Source of the DNA: Aliivibrio sifiae
GTDB lineage: Bacteria > Pseudomonadota > Gammaproteobacteria > Enterobacterales > Vibrionaceae
NCBI RefSeq assembly: GCF_002954715.1
Contig: NZ_MSCP01000001.1
Coordinates: 676,012 to 740,011 of the forward strand
Length of the DNA: 64,000 nucleotides
Reading direction: 5' to 3'
A program made the translations under genes and the position numbers. A model generated the notes under the pieces. It had not been told where the DNA came from. It saw nothing but the letters and a program-made list of their open reading frames with translations, and did no database searches. Positions 9,325 through 19,232 of this stretch are shown piece after piece; the stretch's first letter is position 1; the number at the start of each line of letters is the position of its first letter.

Positions 9325-11388
9325 ATGCAGATAAAAGCAACCACCTTCGCTCAGTGGTTAGTTCAAGGTGACTATTATCAACTTGAATTAGAGCAAGAGC
9401 AGCTGTTGTTTACTTCACATAAGTTCCAAGTATCTGTTCCATTTGATAAATGGAGTGGCAAGGTTACCTTTCAAAGAGGGTTGGTTTGGAGTTCTCTGTG
9501 TTTTTATAACCGTAATGAACAAGTCGCATGGCGTGTGTCTGGTTTACCTTGGCAAGAGTGTGACGCCATTATTAATACGGTATTAAATTCATATGCAGAT
9601 TGGAAAGAATCTAAAATAGCGATGCTTAATCAACTTAAACCACAAATGTTGGATTTAGTTGAAGAGTTTAGATCTCAGCGCCGTTTTCTTAAGCAAACAG
9701 AAGCCTTGTTGATGGTTGAAAAGCTGTATGATTTATTTGAACAAACAAGGCTTTCTATTCCGCTTGCTGAGCAACTTCAACCAGATTGTATTGCCCCTGT
9801 TCTAGATTGGCTTACCGATCCTGAATTACAGCTAAAAGTTCTTAATGACGATTGGTTAGAAGAGCAAAAAACAGAGTGGAAAGCCTTTTTTTCTGAATGT
9901 GAATCTCAACCATTAAATGAATCTCAGCAAAGCGCACTATTGTTAAACGAAGATCATACTTTAGTTTTAGCAGGCGCAGGTTCTGGTAAAACAAGCGTGT
10001 TGGTTGCTCGAGTTAATTATCTAATTGAAAGTGGTCAGGCGCAGCCTGATGAAGTGTTATTACTTGCCTTTGGTCGTCAAGCCGCTCAAGAGATGTCAGG
10101 CAGAATCATTGAGAAATTAGGTGCGGATGTTGGCCAAAAAGTAAAAGTGGCTACGTTTCATCAATTGGGTTTAGAAATTATCCGTCATGCTGAATATCAA
10201 CAACCTAAGCTTTCTTGCCTTGTTACTGATGTAAAAAGCCGGAAAGAGTGGTTTATTCATGTGCTTGATTCTGAGTGGAAAAATGCGACAGCAACAAACC
10301 GCTGGAAAAAACATCTTAAAAAATGGCCAATTGCCTACCTTCGTGGTGATGTTGATTTAAAAGAAGAATCACATAATGAGAAGCTTCAAGAGTGGTTGTA
10401 TAAACAGATTTGCCAACTTAATGCATTGCAATTGGACAAAAAAACAATTCTAGAAAAGATAGAATCGCATGTTGATGTTGCACGATTAAAAAGTGAATTA
10501 AATATCGTGTGGCCATTTTTTAAAGCGTATGAGCGAACGTTAAAACATGAAGAGGCGATTGACTACGAGCTGATGATCTCAAAAGCCAAGCAATACATAA
10601 ATGATAAAAAATATGCTTTGCCTTGGGCGTTTGTTATGGTTGATGAATACCAAGATATTTCCCCACAGCGATTAGATTTAATTGAAGCTATTTGTCATAA
10701 CGAAAATGCGCGTCAAGAAAAAGCAACCTTATTTGCGGTAGGTGATGATTGGCAGGCAATTTATCGTTTTGCTGGTGCAGATGTATCGTTAACAACAGGG
10801 TTTGAAAAACGTTTCCAATCGACCCAAATTGCACATTTATCGACGACATACCGCTTTAATGATCAAATTGGTGCGGTGGCAAATAGGTTTATTCAAGAGA
10901 ACCCAATGCAGCTTAAAAAAGAGCTGAACAGCTTTACTAAGCAAAAACGAAAAGCAGTGAAAGTGATTGAGCATAATTCAATTGAAAAAGAATTACTGTC
11001 ACTGTCGAAGAATAGTAAAACTGGAGATAACGTACTCATTTTGGGACGAAACCACAATCATAAACCTGACTGTTTTGAAGAGTGGAAAACATTTTATCCT
11101 GGGTTAAACCTAGAATATAAAACGTGCCATTCGAGTAAAGGTACTGAAGCTGATTATGTGTTTATCGTTGAAATGACAGACGGGCAGTTTCCAATGAAAA
11201 CTCGAGCAGAGTCATTAGACGGTGCATTACTTCCTCATGAGGAGGAATTCAGTTATGCAGAAGAACGTCGTTTATTTTATGTAGCATTAACAAGAGCAAA
11301 GAAAAAAGTCTGGATCGCATATCACGGTAAGCCTTCTCCTTTTGTTCAGGAAATTGTCGATAAAGACTATCCCGTTATTATTGAATAG
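9325..11388 (+). CDS. helD: DNA helicase IV
   Basis: This 687-residue superfamily 1 (UvrD/Rep-like) helicase has an N-terminal domain typical of HelD (MQIKATTFAQWL, FQRGLVWS). Walker A is LAGAGSGKTS with Lys222, motif II is MVDEYQDISPQR, motif III is GDDWQAIYRFAGAD, and motif VI is EERRLFYVALTRAKK. It is likely to unwind 3'-tailed DNA in recombination and repair. The length matches E. coli HelD (684). It is a single gene with a terminator after it. Confidence 0.93.
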   Translation: MQIKATTFAQWLVQGDYYQLELEQEQLLFTSHKFQVSVPFDKWSGKVTFQRGLVWSSLCFYNRNEQVAWRVSGLPWQECDAIINTVLNSYADWKESKIAMLNQLKPQMLDLVEEFRSQRRFLKQTEALLMVEKLYDLFEQTRLSIPLAEQLQPDCIAPVLDWLTDPELQLKVLNDDWLEEQKTEWKAFFSECESQPLNESQQSALLLNEDHTLVLAGAGSGKTSVLVARVNYLIESGQAQPDEVLLLAFGRQAAQEMSGRIIEKLGADVGQKVKVATFHQLGLEIIRHAEYQQPKLSCLVTDVKSRKEWFIHVLDSEWKNATATNRWKKHLKKWPIAYLRGDVDLKEESHNEKLQEWLYKQICQLNALQLDKKTILEKIESHVDVARLKSELNIVWPFFKAYERTLKHEEAIDYELMISKAKQYINDKKYALPWAFVMVDEYQDISPQRLDLIEAICHNENARQEKATLFAVGDDWQAIYRFAGADVSLTTGFEKRFQSTQIAHLSTTYRFNDQIGAVANRFIQENPMQLKKELNSFTKQKRKAVKVIEHNSIEKELLSLSKNSKTGDNVLILGRNHNHKPDCFEEWKTFYPGLNLEYKTCHSSKGTEADYVFIVEMTDGQFPMKTRAESLDGALLPHEEEFSYAEERRLFYVALTRAKKKVWIAYHGKPSPFVQEIVDKDYPVIIE

Positions 11389-11407
11389 CAGTATATTTTT
11401 TATAAAA

Positions 11408-11446
11408 AAAGCCCTTACTTAAGGTTAAGTAAGAGCTTTATTTTTT
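11408..11446. terminator. bidirectional terminator between helD and mgsA
   Basis: CTTACTTAA and TTAAGTAAG form the stem core, extended by flanking AAGC/GCTT. T-rich runs lie on both sides: seven T for the minus strand (mgsA) and TTTATTTTTT for the plus strand (helD). Confidence 0.8.
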
Positions 11447-11461
11447 GTAATTAGATTGGAA

Positions 11462-11917
11462 TTATAAACGTTCAGCTAAATATGCAGCGTAATCTGGGAT
11501 CTCAATCTTAACTTCTTTTGTCATGTTTGGAGATGTGATCATTAGTTTTGCGCTAGCACGATTCATCGCTACAGGAACGTTCCATACTGTTGCTATGCGT
11601 AGTAAGGCTTTTACATCTGGATCATGAGGAACCGCATTTAATGGATCCCAGAAAAAGATCATCATATCAATCTTACCTTCTGAAATTAAAGCGCCTAATT
11701 GCTGATCTCCCCCCATAGGTCCGCTTAATAAACTTTTAATCGCTAACCCGGTTTCTCTGCTAAGAATGTTTCCTGTCGTGCCTGTAGCAAATAGAAAATG
11801 ACCTTGTAATGCTTCCTTGTTTTCTGTAACCCAACGTAAAAGCTCTGGTTTGTAATGGTCATGAGCCACAAGCGCTATATTTTTATGGGCAGGGATAATC
11901 CGTGTTGTTTTTTTCAT
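11462..11917 (-). CDS. mgsA: methylglyoxal synthase
   Basis: This 151-residue enzyme converts dihydroxyacetone phosphate to methylglyoxal and phosphate, a bypass used under phosphate limitation or sugar-phosphate stress. It has [27 protein letters not shown] (catalytic Asp region) and [18 protein letters not shown]. An upstream in-frame ATG at 11968 would add 17 basic residues absent from the family. The ATG at 11917 follows AAGGA at good spacing and gives the usual length of about 150. It is co-oriented with torT, 67 bases downstream of it. Confidence 0.95.
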   Translation of the reverse strand: MKKTTRIIPAHKNIALVAHDHYKPELLRWVTENKEALQGHFLFATGTTGNILSRETGLAIKSLLSGPMGGDQQLGALISEGKIDMMIFFWDPLNAVPHDPDVKALLRIATVWNVPVAMNRASAKLMITSPNMTKEVKIEIPDYAAYLAERL

Positions 11918-11984
11918 TAAAGGTTCCTTAATTATAATTTTCTTTAACTTACTACTTTTACATCTCAACTAAATGACACTGCAA

Positions 11985-12980
11985 CTAAGGTTGTGCAGCT
12001 ACAAAAAACGTAGGGCGGTATTCCGCAGGAGAGAGAGAATCGAGTAATACATTTTTTGGTAAATGGTTTGGTGTTAATGCTTCTATCTTTGGAGATAACC
12101 TAAAAGGTAGTGGTTTATTATTTAAGTATCCAATCGCCTGTTGAACACTCAATCTACCTTGTAAAACCATTTTATCAGTAGGAGAAAATAGCACACGTTT
12201 ACGTAATAAACCGCGATATACCGCATGACTTAGATAAGTAGATACTAATCCAACTTCATTTTGCATTTTTCTACTAGCAAGTTCACTGATGGCAACCTCA
12301 ATTGCCACGGCTCCACCTACTAAATAATCTAGTTTTTCACTTTGAAGCGCATCTTGAATAAGGTTGCGCTGTAACTCTTTACTGTTATCTCCCCAGTAGG
12401 TCGCACTGACTACAATATCACTTTCTTTTATTGCGTCATTAAATCCTTTCGTTACAGGTTTTGTTCCGCCACGAGTTTTAGGTCCTGGTAGCCAACCAAT
12501 ATAAGTGATACCAGAGTCTTTAGGGTGCCTTTTAGCTAAAAACTCTCCCGCTTTATAGCCCATGTCGTACCAATCTACACCGACTTCACCAAGATGAATG
12601 GGGGGCAGAGGAGGTAATGAACTCGTTAATTGATTTACGGTAGCTAAGATAGGTATCCCTGAGGTTAATCTTTTTAAATCATGTTGATAAATAATAGGGT
12701 CAACAGTACCTAAAAGAATAGCGTCAGCACCAATAGATACGCATTGTTTGATCTGTTCTTTTTGACGATCAATATTAGGGTAACCACCTGACTCATAAAC
12801 GGTTAATTCAATATTGTTACGTTTTGCTTCTTCAACCATGCCGTAATTGACAGAAAGCCAATAAGAGTCTTTTAAGTGTGGGTAAATAGCACACAATTTC
12901 CATGATTCTTTTGCGTGAGCAAGAGGAGATAATAAGATGGAAATTAGTAAGATAGCTATGGAATGAAAAGTAAGTTTCAT
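11985..12980 (-). CDS. torT: periplasmic binding protein TorT (TMAO sensing)
   Basis: This 331-residue protein has an N-terminal signal peptide (hydrophobic core ~6-20, cleavage near AHA-KE) and a type I periplasmic-binding fold. SWKLCAIYPHLKDSYWLSV, GADAILLGTVDPI and GYKAGEFLAKRHP fit TorT. TorT binds trimethylamine N-oxide and hands the signal to TorS. It is divergent from torS, with only 74 bases between start codons, matching the known pairing. No torR, torC, torA or torD lies nearby. Confidence 0.88.
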   Translation of the reverse strand: MKLTFHSIAILLISILLSPLAHAKESWKLCAIYPHLKDSYWLSVNYGMVEEAKRNNIELTVYESGGYPNIDRQKEQIKQCVSIGADAILLGTVDPIIYQHDLKRLTSGIPILATVNQLTSSLPPLPPIHLGEVGVDWYDMGYKAGEFLAKRHPKDSGITYIGWLPGPKTRGGTKPVTKGFNDAIKESDIVVSATYWGDNSKELQRNLIQDALQSEKLDYLVGGAVAIEVAISELASRKMQNEVGLVSTYLSHAVYRGLLRKRVLFSPTDKMVLQGRLSVQQAIGYLNNKPLPFRLSPKIEALTPNHLPKNVLLDSLSPAEYRPTFFVAAQP

Positions 12981-13054
12981 GGTCTCTTCGCACTGACTTT
13001 AGGTTGGTGATATGATACTCGCATTACTTCATTTTCTAAAGTGTATTCAAGATT

Positions 13055-15931
13055 ATGTTATTTGCTTCTACAGGGATAGGTCGAAAGCTATTTCTTACTT
13101 TTATGGTGATGATTGCTCTTATGGCTTTTGGATCTGTTGTTGGTGTTCTTGGTTTTTCTTATGTTGAAAAAACAGAAAGAACAGTAATAGATTCTGCCAT
13201 TCCTGCAGTAATTGAAGCTCGATATATCTCTGATTTGAGTACAAAAATAATCTCTACTTCTCAATTACTTTCTCAAGTTGATTCAGAGGAAGATCGAAAA
13301 AAATATGGGCAAGAGCTATTTACATCGATTGAAAGCTTATATGTAAGATTGAAAGGATTAGGGGTTTATCCATTTGATAAGGCTCTATTAACTCGTTTAG
13401 ATCATCAAGTACAAGAAATTGTTGATAACTTAGCAACGATGGGAAATAACGTCGGTGAGAAAGTTGTCCTGCACAGTCTGATTCAAAATAAAAGTCAAAA
13501 GCTAACAAAAACAGCACTTCAATTAGAAGAGTTAGCTCGTTCGCAAGTGCTTAACTCTAATACTATTACTATTGCCAATGTTGTGAAGATCTATGATCTC
13601 GTCGAAAACAACGATAAGAATGCAGTATATAAAGCGTTAGATACGTTGGTGGAAATAGACCTTGATTTAGCGGAACGTTTGCATGAATTGCGTTTGCTTA
13701 CTTTTAAAGTTGTTAATACCATTGATGATGCTAGAAACAGTCATAGCATTGTTAATGTTGAGAAATTACGCCAAGACTTCAATCGGGACATGACAATTAT
13801 TACGCGTCGTGTGCAGGCTGTTGAAGATCCAAGTAGAACAAAACAAATGCTTGCGCTAGCAAATAACCTCACTAAAAGTGAACGCCTTTTTAATGAGTTG
13901 ATTCAATTAGTTAATATAAACCAAAAATTGAAATCATTAAGTGATGAAAATATTCATCAATTTCAGGAGTTAAACTTAACTATTGCACAGTTATTAGAGC
14001 AAGCAAACGATGTAACACAGCAAGCCGTTGCTGATGTGAACTTTGTTTTGAAAGTTGTGCAACAACTCCTTATATCAATCACATTATTGGGTTTATGTTT
14101 AGTTATCTACATTATGTGGCGTTATGTATATGCTCGCGTAATTATGAGACTCAATCAATATGAGCAAGCTATTACCGACGTCGCTAATGGACAATTAGAC
14201 ATAGAGCTAGATACATCAGGAGATGATGAATTAGCTCAAATGGGACGTTCTATTCTAGTAGCTAGAGATACCGCGCAAGAGCTTCAAGATTATAAAGACA
14301 GCTTAGAATTACAAATTGCTCAAAGAACTCAAGAGTTAAAATCGAGCAATGAACGTTTAAATGTTGAAATTATTAACCATGACAAAGCTCGTGATTTAGC
14401 GGAGCAAGCCAACCGTGCTAAATCGGCATTCTTAGCTACGATGAGTCATGAAATCAGAACGCCGCTAAATGGTGTACTTGGAACGGGTGAATTATTGCGT
14501 GGAAGTGGGTTAACAGCACAACAGCAACAATATGTAGATATTATTAATCGTAGTGGTGAGAATTTACTCGATCTACTTAATGATATTTTAGATTATTCAA
14601 AAATTGAGGCGGGTCATTTATCTATCCGTCGTATTAACTTTAATGTTCATTCGATGATCACCGACGTGCATCATTTATTTAGTTCAAGAGCCCAACAAAA
14701 AGGTATTACACTTGCTTTTGATGTTCCTGCCGATATACCAGCGTGGTGGATGGGCGATTGCACTCGAATTAGACAAGTGCTGAACAATTTTGTCGGCAAT
14801 GCCGTTAAATTTACTCATACCGGTAGTGTGACAATTCAATTACATGTCATTTTAGATACTACATTATTGTTTGAAGTTGTTGATACTGGTGTTGGTATTG
14901 CAGAGCATGAAATGAGCAGCTTATTTGAAGCGTTTACACAAGCTGAAGAGGGCCAGAAAGTTTATGGCGGAACAGGGTTAGGTCTAGCGATTAGCCAGCG
15001 TTTAATTGAAGCAATGGATGGCGAGATAGGTGTAGATTCAAAAGAGGGGCTAGGAAGCACATTTTGGTTCTCTTTAGAGTTGGAAGAAGGGCATTGTATT
15101 ACCGCTCATACTGAAGATAGTATGGTTCCTGATGTTGCGCCTGCTCATATTCTCCTCGTCGAAGATAATCCTGTTAATCAAATGGTTGCGGTTGGTTTTC
15201 TAGAGCGTTTAGGTCATAGGGTTACAGCAGTAGATACCGGAAAATTTGCGGAAGAGGCATTAAAAAATAACCAATTTGATATGTTACTTTTAGATATTAA
15301 TCTACCTGATACCGACGGTGTGACTTTACAAAAACGATTACGAGAAATAGAGCAACAGAAAGAAAATAATATAAAGCATACACCGATACTCGCTGTGTCT
15401 GCACATGTATTTAGTGAGGATGTGGAAAGCTATTTGGCTGCTGGTTTTGATGGATTTTTAGCTAAACCTCTTATTGAAAATCAATTGATTAAAATGTTAA
15501 ACCGTTTTTTAAGTGATGCCTATCCGATTAAAGAGTTTGATATATCCCAAGAAATATTTAACTCTACAATGGATAGCATCACTGTTAAGGAAATTGATAT
15601 GGTTTTAAATGAAAAAGTACTTAAAAGTGATCTTGCTGTATTAGGTGAGATTAGAATGCTTAAAATTATTGAATTATTTAGACAATCCTCTAAAGATAAT
15701 TTAATTCAACTGCAAGATGCGATTGTTAATAAAGAGGCTTATCAAGTCAATCAGTTGGCTCATAAGCTAAAAGGATCTGCGGGCAGTCTTGGATTAATGC
15801 AATTACATACACTTTGTAATGTTTATGAAGAAAGAGGAAAAGAGGGGGATTTATCTGAATGCAGTGAGATTGAAATCGCTCAGATTTACGAACTCTCAAT
15901 AGGTGCATTAAATAATTTCTTTAATAATTGA
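13055..15931 (+). CDS. torS: hybrid sensor kinase TorS
   Basis: This 958-residue tripartite hybrid kinase has a membrane helix (~11-34), a long helical periplasmic sensor (~35-330), a second helix (~335-355) and HAMP (~355-410). The kinase core has SHEIRTPLNG (phospho-His465), N-box VGNAVKFTHTG and G-box GGTGLGLAI. A receiver domain follows (phospho-Asp747 in LLLDINLPDTDG), then an HPt domain (His903 in AHKLKGSAGS). TorS with TorT detects TMAO and phosphorylates TorR. The length is close to E. coli TorS (914). The response regulator must be elsewhere. Confidence 0.9.
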   Translation: MLFASTGIGRKLFLTFMVMIALMAFGSVVGVLGFSYVEKTERTVIDSAIPAVIEARYISDLSTKIISTSQLLSQVDSEEDRKKYGQELFTSIESLYVRLKGLGVYPFDKALLTRLDHQVQEIVDNLATMGNNVGEKVVLHSLIQNKSQKLTKTALQLEELARSQVLNSNTITIANVVKIYDLVENNDKNAVYKALDTLVEIDLDLAERLHELRLLTFKVVNTIDDARNSHSIVNVEKLRQDFNRDMTIITRRVQAVEDPSRTKQMLALANNLTKSERLFNELIQLVNINQKLKSLSDENIHQFQELNLTIAQLLEQANDVTQQAVADVNFVLKVVQQLLISITLLGLCLVIYIMWRYVYARVIMRLNQYEQAITDVANGQLDIELDTSGDDELAQMGRSILVARDTAQELQDYKDSLELQIAQRTQELKSSNERLNVEIINHDKARDLAEQANRAKSAFLATMSHEIRTPLNGVLGTGELLRGSGLTAQQQQYVDIINRSGENLLDLLNDILDYSKIEAGHLSIRRINFNVHSMITDVHHLFSSRAQQKGITLAFDVPADIPAWWMGDCTRIRQVLNNFVGNAVKFTHTGSVTIQLHVILDTTLLFEVVDTGVGIAEHEMSSLFEAFTQAEEGQKVYGGTGLGLAISQRLIEAMDGEIGVDSKEGLGSTFWFSLELEEGHCITAHTEDSMVPDVAPAHILLVEDNPVNQMVAVGFLERLGHRVTAVDTGKFAEEALKNNQFDMLLLDINLPDTDGVTLQKRLREIEQQKENNIKHTPILAVSAHVFSEDVESYLAAGFDGFLAKPLIENQLIKMLNRFLSDAYPIKEFDISQEIFNSTMDSITVKEIDMVLNEKVLKSDLAVLGEIRMLKIIELFRQSSKDNLIQLQDAIVNKEAYQVNQLAHKLKGSAGSLGLMQLHTLCNVYEERGKEGDLSECSEIEIAQIYELSIGALNNFFNN

Positions 15932-16057
15932 AATTAACTTTATAAATATCAATGGTATGAGTGAACTTTATTTGCCTCTCATATGGATTTGATCAATTTA
16001 TATTTATTGATATTTGGTATAGTCCGTTGAATTATTTTTATTTCATATGGATAGGTT

Positions 16058-17698
16058 ATGAAGTTAGCAGGACGTTTATCAGTAAAAACAAAAATAGCAT
16101 TGCCAATTGTCGCCATTGTTTTTTTATTCAGTGTTATTTCAACGCTTAATGTAATGAAGCTAAATGAGCAAGCGGAGGTTAATTATAAGTTAATCGAGCT
16201 TGTTCAACCAGTAAATGAATCTTTAGAAGATGCATACCGAGATCTTTATCAAGTTACCGCTGCAGCACAAGGATTTATGCTTTCAACAACGAAGGCAGAA
16301 AGAGAACACCACACGTTTGAGTTTAAAGATAACGCCTATAAAGCGATTCCTCGCTTAAAAAAAGTAGAAACTTTATATCAAGAAAATATCCTTCCTTTAA
16401 ATACTCAATTTGAATTAACAACGTTAATTAACGCGGCTGAAAAATGGGTCTCACTTTATGAACCTTTATTCTCAGATCCTGATAATGCTCAATTTTATTA
16501 TCAAGAAAATAGTGGTCAGTTAGAAGATCAGTTTAAGATCATGCGTAAGCAACTAAAATCAATTAGTAAGTTGATTATGAGTGAGCAGGTCAAACTAGGA
16601 GAGCAAAGTCATTATGGGATCAATTCAGGTAAAATAATTTCTGAGATTGGTGCAATTAGTGCTGTGATTTTTGGCTTATTTGTTATTTGGTTATCAATTA
16701 ACTGGATTGTGAAACCAATTCAGTCATTAGAGCTGGCAATGTCAGAAGTTGCTTCTGGTGATGGAGATCTAACAAAGCGCATCGCGGTTACCTCAAGTGA
16801 TGAAATTGGTAAATTGGCACAAGCGTTTAATTTATTTGTATCAAAGATTCACGGCACGGTTTCAGATGTGATTGTATCGTCTAATACCGTTCGTTCAGAA
16901 ATGGATAATATTCAAGTATTAACAAACAATATCGCTAAATTTTCTTCAAGCCAGCAACAAGAAAGTGAAGTGGTTGCAGCTGCTGTACATGAAATGCAAG
17001 TGACGAGTAATACGGTGAATGAGAATGCCAATGAAGCGGCGCAAGCAAGTTTAGGAGCAACAACAGAAGCCAATACGACAGAAGCTATTTTGCAGCAAAC
17101 CGTAGTATCGATTCAAGGATTGGCCAATGAGATCACTCAAGCAGGTACTGTAATCCATACTTTGGATAGTGATGTATCAAATATAGCGTCAATTTTAGAT
17201 GTCATTAAAGGGATTGCAGATCAAACTAATTTATTAGCGCTAAATGCAGCAATAGAAGCTGCACGAGCTGGTGAGCAAGGGCGTGGTTTTGCGGTTGTTG
17301 CTGATGAAGTAAGAGCGTTAGCAAGTAAAACACAAGACAGTACTGGTGAAATTCAAAAGATGATTGAACGCTTACAAGCGGGAGCGAAAGAAGCGGTAGT
17401 TGCGATGGAATCGAGTACTAAAAGTGGTAAAGAAACGATTGACCTAGCAAGTGAAGCATCAAAATCATTAGATCAGATAACAAGAGCGATTGTTATTATG
17501 AATGATATGAATACACATATAGCAACAGCAGCTAATGAACAGAGTCATGTTAGTGATGATGTTAATTCGAATGTACAGCGAATCGCCGATAATAGTACCC
17601 AGATGGTGCAGATGGTGAATCGTTCAGAAAGTTCATGTCTTTCATTATCAGAGCAATGTGAGAGACTTGATGGTTTAGTTTCTCAATTTAAAGTGTAA
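16058..17698 (+). CDS. methyl-accepting chemotaxis protein (HlyB-like)
   Basis: This 546-residue chemoreceptor has a membrane helix at ~12-32, a helical periplasmic sensor at ~33-185, a second helix at ~190-212 and HAMP at ~213-265. The cytoplasmic signalling hairpin has its tip at [28 protein letters not shown]. Size and layout resemble Vibrio HlyB-type receptors. The ligand is unknown. It lies 126 bases after torS in the same direction, but shared function is not shown. Confidence 0.92.
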   Translation: MKLAGRLSVKTKIALPIVAIVFLFSVISTLNVMKLNEQAEVNYKLIELVQPVNESLEDAYRDLYQVTAAAQGFMLSTTKAEREHHTFEFKDNAYKAIPRLKKVETLYQENILPLNTQFELTTLINAAEKWVSLYEPLFSDPDNAQFYYQENSGQLEDQFKIMRKQLKSISKLIMSEQVKLGEQSHYGINSGKIISEIGAISAVIFGLFVIWLSINWIVKPIQSLELAMSEVASGDGDLTKRIAVTSSDEIGKLAQAFNLFVSKIHGTVSDVIVSSNTVRSEMDNIQVLTNNIAKFSSSQQQESEVVAAAVHEMQVTSNTVNENANEAAQASLGATTEANTTEAILQQTVVSIQGLANEITQAGTVIHTLDSDVSNIASILDVIKGIADQTNLLALNAAIEAARAGEQGRGFAVVADEVRALASKTQDSTGEIQKMIERLQAGAKEAVVAMESSTKSGKETIDLASEASKSLDQITRAIVIMNDMNTHIATAANEQSHVSDDVNSNVQRIADNSTQMVQMVNRSESSCLSLSEQCERLDGLVSQFKV

Positions 17699-17720
17699 TT
17701 TTTAAATTTAAGTGCTTATA

Positions 17721-17756
17721 AAAAATAGCCCACAATGATTGTGGGCTATTTTTATG
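17721..17756. terminator. terminator between the chemoreceptor and the DUF2057 gene
   Basis: AAAAATAGCCCACAAT and ATTGTGGGCTATTTTT form a very long perfect stem with A and T runs. It serves both converging genes. Confidence 0.9.
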
Positions 17757-17778
17757 TCTATTGATTTGTATGGAGCGT

Positions 17779-18411
17779 TTATTTATTTTGTAATAAGTAG
17801 GCGGAAAAACGTTCTTGCGTCTCTTTATCTGCTTTTTCATACCAGTAATGCAGCATTTGTTCAGCAGTGTTTTGGCCTTGCTCATTTTTAATTTCTTTAT
17901 GAGTTACAGTTACCATGCCTTCTTTAAATGCGGCAGGATCATTGGTGCTATTGAATTGCGCTAGTTCAAATTGAATATTTCGGCCAACTTGAACACCATT
18001 ATGGATAAGTTGTGACTGGGCATAAGGGATCGCTGCATTGTTTTGATCGATAAGTTGCCAATTTAAGTCAGTATTAAAGGCTTCTGCTTTTTCTGGCGAA
18101 TTATAGGTTGGAAATTTAAAGGTGATCTCTTTATCTGATGCTGAGAATTTAGAAATAATAATATCGCTAGAGACGATGATATTATCTTTACCTTGTTTAA
18201 ATACTGGGTTGTATCTAAATGCAATTTGGTGCTCGCCGTTTTCTAATTCAAGATTTGATGAAGTAGAGAAGAAAGAACTTTCTAATTCAACTTCTTGATT
18301 GTCAACCAGTAGTAGCTCAACATCTCCAGGAATAGTCAGTTGGATTGAGGCATTTGCACTTACTGAAGTAAGAAGACAAATACTGGCAGCAAAGAGAGAA
18401 TTAATTTTCAT
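17779..18411 (-). CDS. DUF2057 / UPF0319 family secreted protein
   Basis: This 210-residue protein has a signal peptide (MKINSLFAASICLL.., cleavage near ANA-SI). The body resembles the UPF0319 (YccT) family: IQLTIPGDVELLLVDNQEV, LENGEHQIAFRYNP and NSPEKAEAFN. The function of the family is not known; periplasmic location is inferred from the signal. Its ribosome binding site lies in a strong hairpin just before the ATG (see 18415-18450). It is co-oriented with the barrel-protein gene upstream, with a 72-base gap. Confidence 0.82.
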   Translation of the reverse strand: MKINSLFAASICLLTSVSANASIQLTIPGDVELLLVDNQEVELESSFFSTSSNLELENGEHQIAFRYNPVFKQGKDNIIVSSDIIISKFSASDKEITFKFPTYNSPEKAEAFNTDLNWQLIDQNNAAIPYAQSQLIHNGVQVGRNIQFELAQFNSTNDPAAFKEGMVTVTHKEIKNEQGQNTAEQMLHYWYEKADKETQERFSAYLLQNK

Positions 18412-18414
18412 TTA

Positions 18415-18450
18415 AGTACACCTAATCATTATTATTAGATTAAGTGTACT
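18415..18450 (-). promoter_or_regulatory. hairpin hiding the ribosome binding site of the DUF2057 gene
   Basis: AGTACACCTAATC (18415-18427) pairs with GATTAAGTGTACT (18438-18450) at 12 of 13 positions, with a ten-base AT loop. On the mRNA the AGG Shine-Dalgarno core (18421-18423) is inside the stem, nine bases from the ATG. No T run follows, so it does not look like a terminator. Translational control, for example temperature or a bound factor, is inferred. Confidence 0.45.
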
Positions 18451-18483
18451 CAGATTCTAGTAATAAATAAACGCCTAACTGAA

Positions 18484-19074
18484 TTAGAAATTATACGTTA
18501 ATCCGAGATAAGTGGTCCCAAAGTCATATCCAATACCATCCATAATAGCACGTGCTATGTTGTGACCTGCTGTCAAAGTGAAATGTGTTGTAAAGTCATA
18601 TCCAGCTTCAAAACCATAAGATAGGCCTAAGGCGCTTCGGCTTTGGGATCCTTTTCCTTTAAAACCTTTATTCCCTTCTTCTAAGTAAAAATCAATATCC
18701 ATATCTAAGTAGTAATAGCCATAGCCAAACATACTGGTAATAAAGAAATCAGATTCCAATATATAAGCTCGGTATTTTAAATTAGCACCGAAAAAATGGG
18801 CATCAATATGGCTTCTTGCAAATTCATTATCTTTCTTCCAGTCGTAATCAAAACTGCCCATATTGTTATATTCAAGTTCAACAGACATATAAAATGTATC
18901 TGAAATTGGGAAATCATAACCTCCTTTAATGTTATAGCCACGATCAAGGTCTGTTTGAACCCCAAGAAAAGTCACTGAAGACTCTTCGAGATTAGTTGTT
19001 ATGTAATAGCCTGATTTGTCAGCTTGTACAGAAAAAGAAAATAATATAAATGATATAAAACTCAATAACTTCAT
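18484..19074 (-). CDS. small outer-membrane beta-barrel protein
   Basis: The 196-residue protein begins with a signal peptide (MKLLSFISFILFSFSVQA-DKS). It then alternates aromatic beta-strand segments and ends in GTTYLGLTYNF, with the C-terminal Phe typical of barrel assembly. An in-frame ATG at 19116 would put 14 polar residues before the signal and has no ribosome binding site, so 19074 is preferred. It looks like an OmpA/OmpW-size eight-strand porin-like protein; the ligand or role is not known. Confidence 0.75.
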   Translation of the reverse strand: MKLLSFISFILFSFSVQADKSGYYITTNLEESSVTFLGVQTDLDRGYNIKGGYDFPISDTFYMSVELEYNNMGSFDYDWKKDNEFARSHIDAHFFGANLKYRAYILESDFFITSMFGYGYYYLDMDIDFYLEEGNKGFKGKGSQSRSALGLSYGFEAGYDFTTHFTLTAGHNIARAIMDGIGYDFGTTYLGLTYNF

Positions 19075-19170
19075 GTAATTATCCGTAATATCTATGTAGT
19101 TATCTTTATTATTCATAATTACTATTATAAATCCACAAATATAACAAATAAATTACAATTTATAACAAAA

Positions 19171-19192
19171 AAAGCCCCTAACTAGTAGGGGC
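19171..19192 (-). terminator. terminator of the pst operon
   Basis: GCCCCTA (19174-19180) and TAGGGGC (19186-19192) form the stem, followed on the minus strand by a run of seven T. It lies 41 bases after the pstB stop. Confidence 0.85.
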
Positions 19193-19232
19193 AAAAGTTT
19201 CCATCGCTTTTGTTATAATTCAAAAAATAGGA

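Noticed and set aside
15961-16149. 62-codon ORF between torS and the chemoreceptor
   Set aside because: It overlaps the chemoreceptor start in another frame and has no ribosome binding site.
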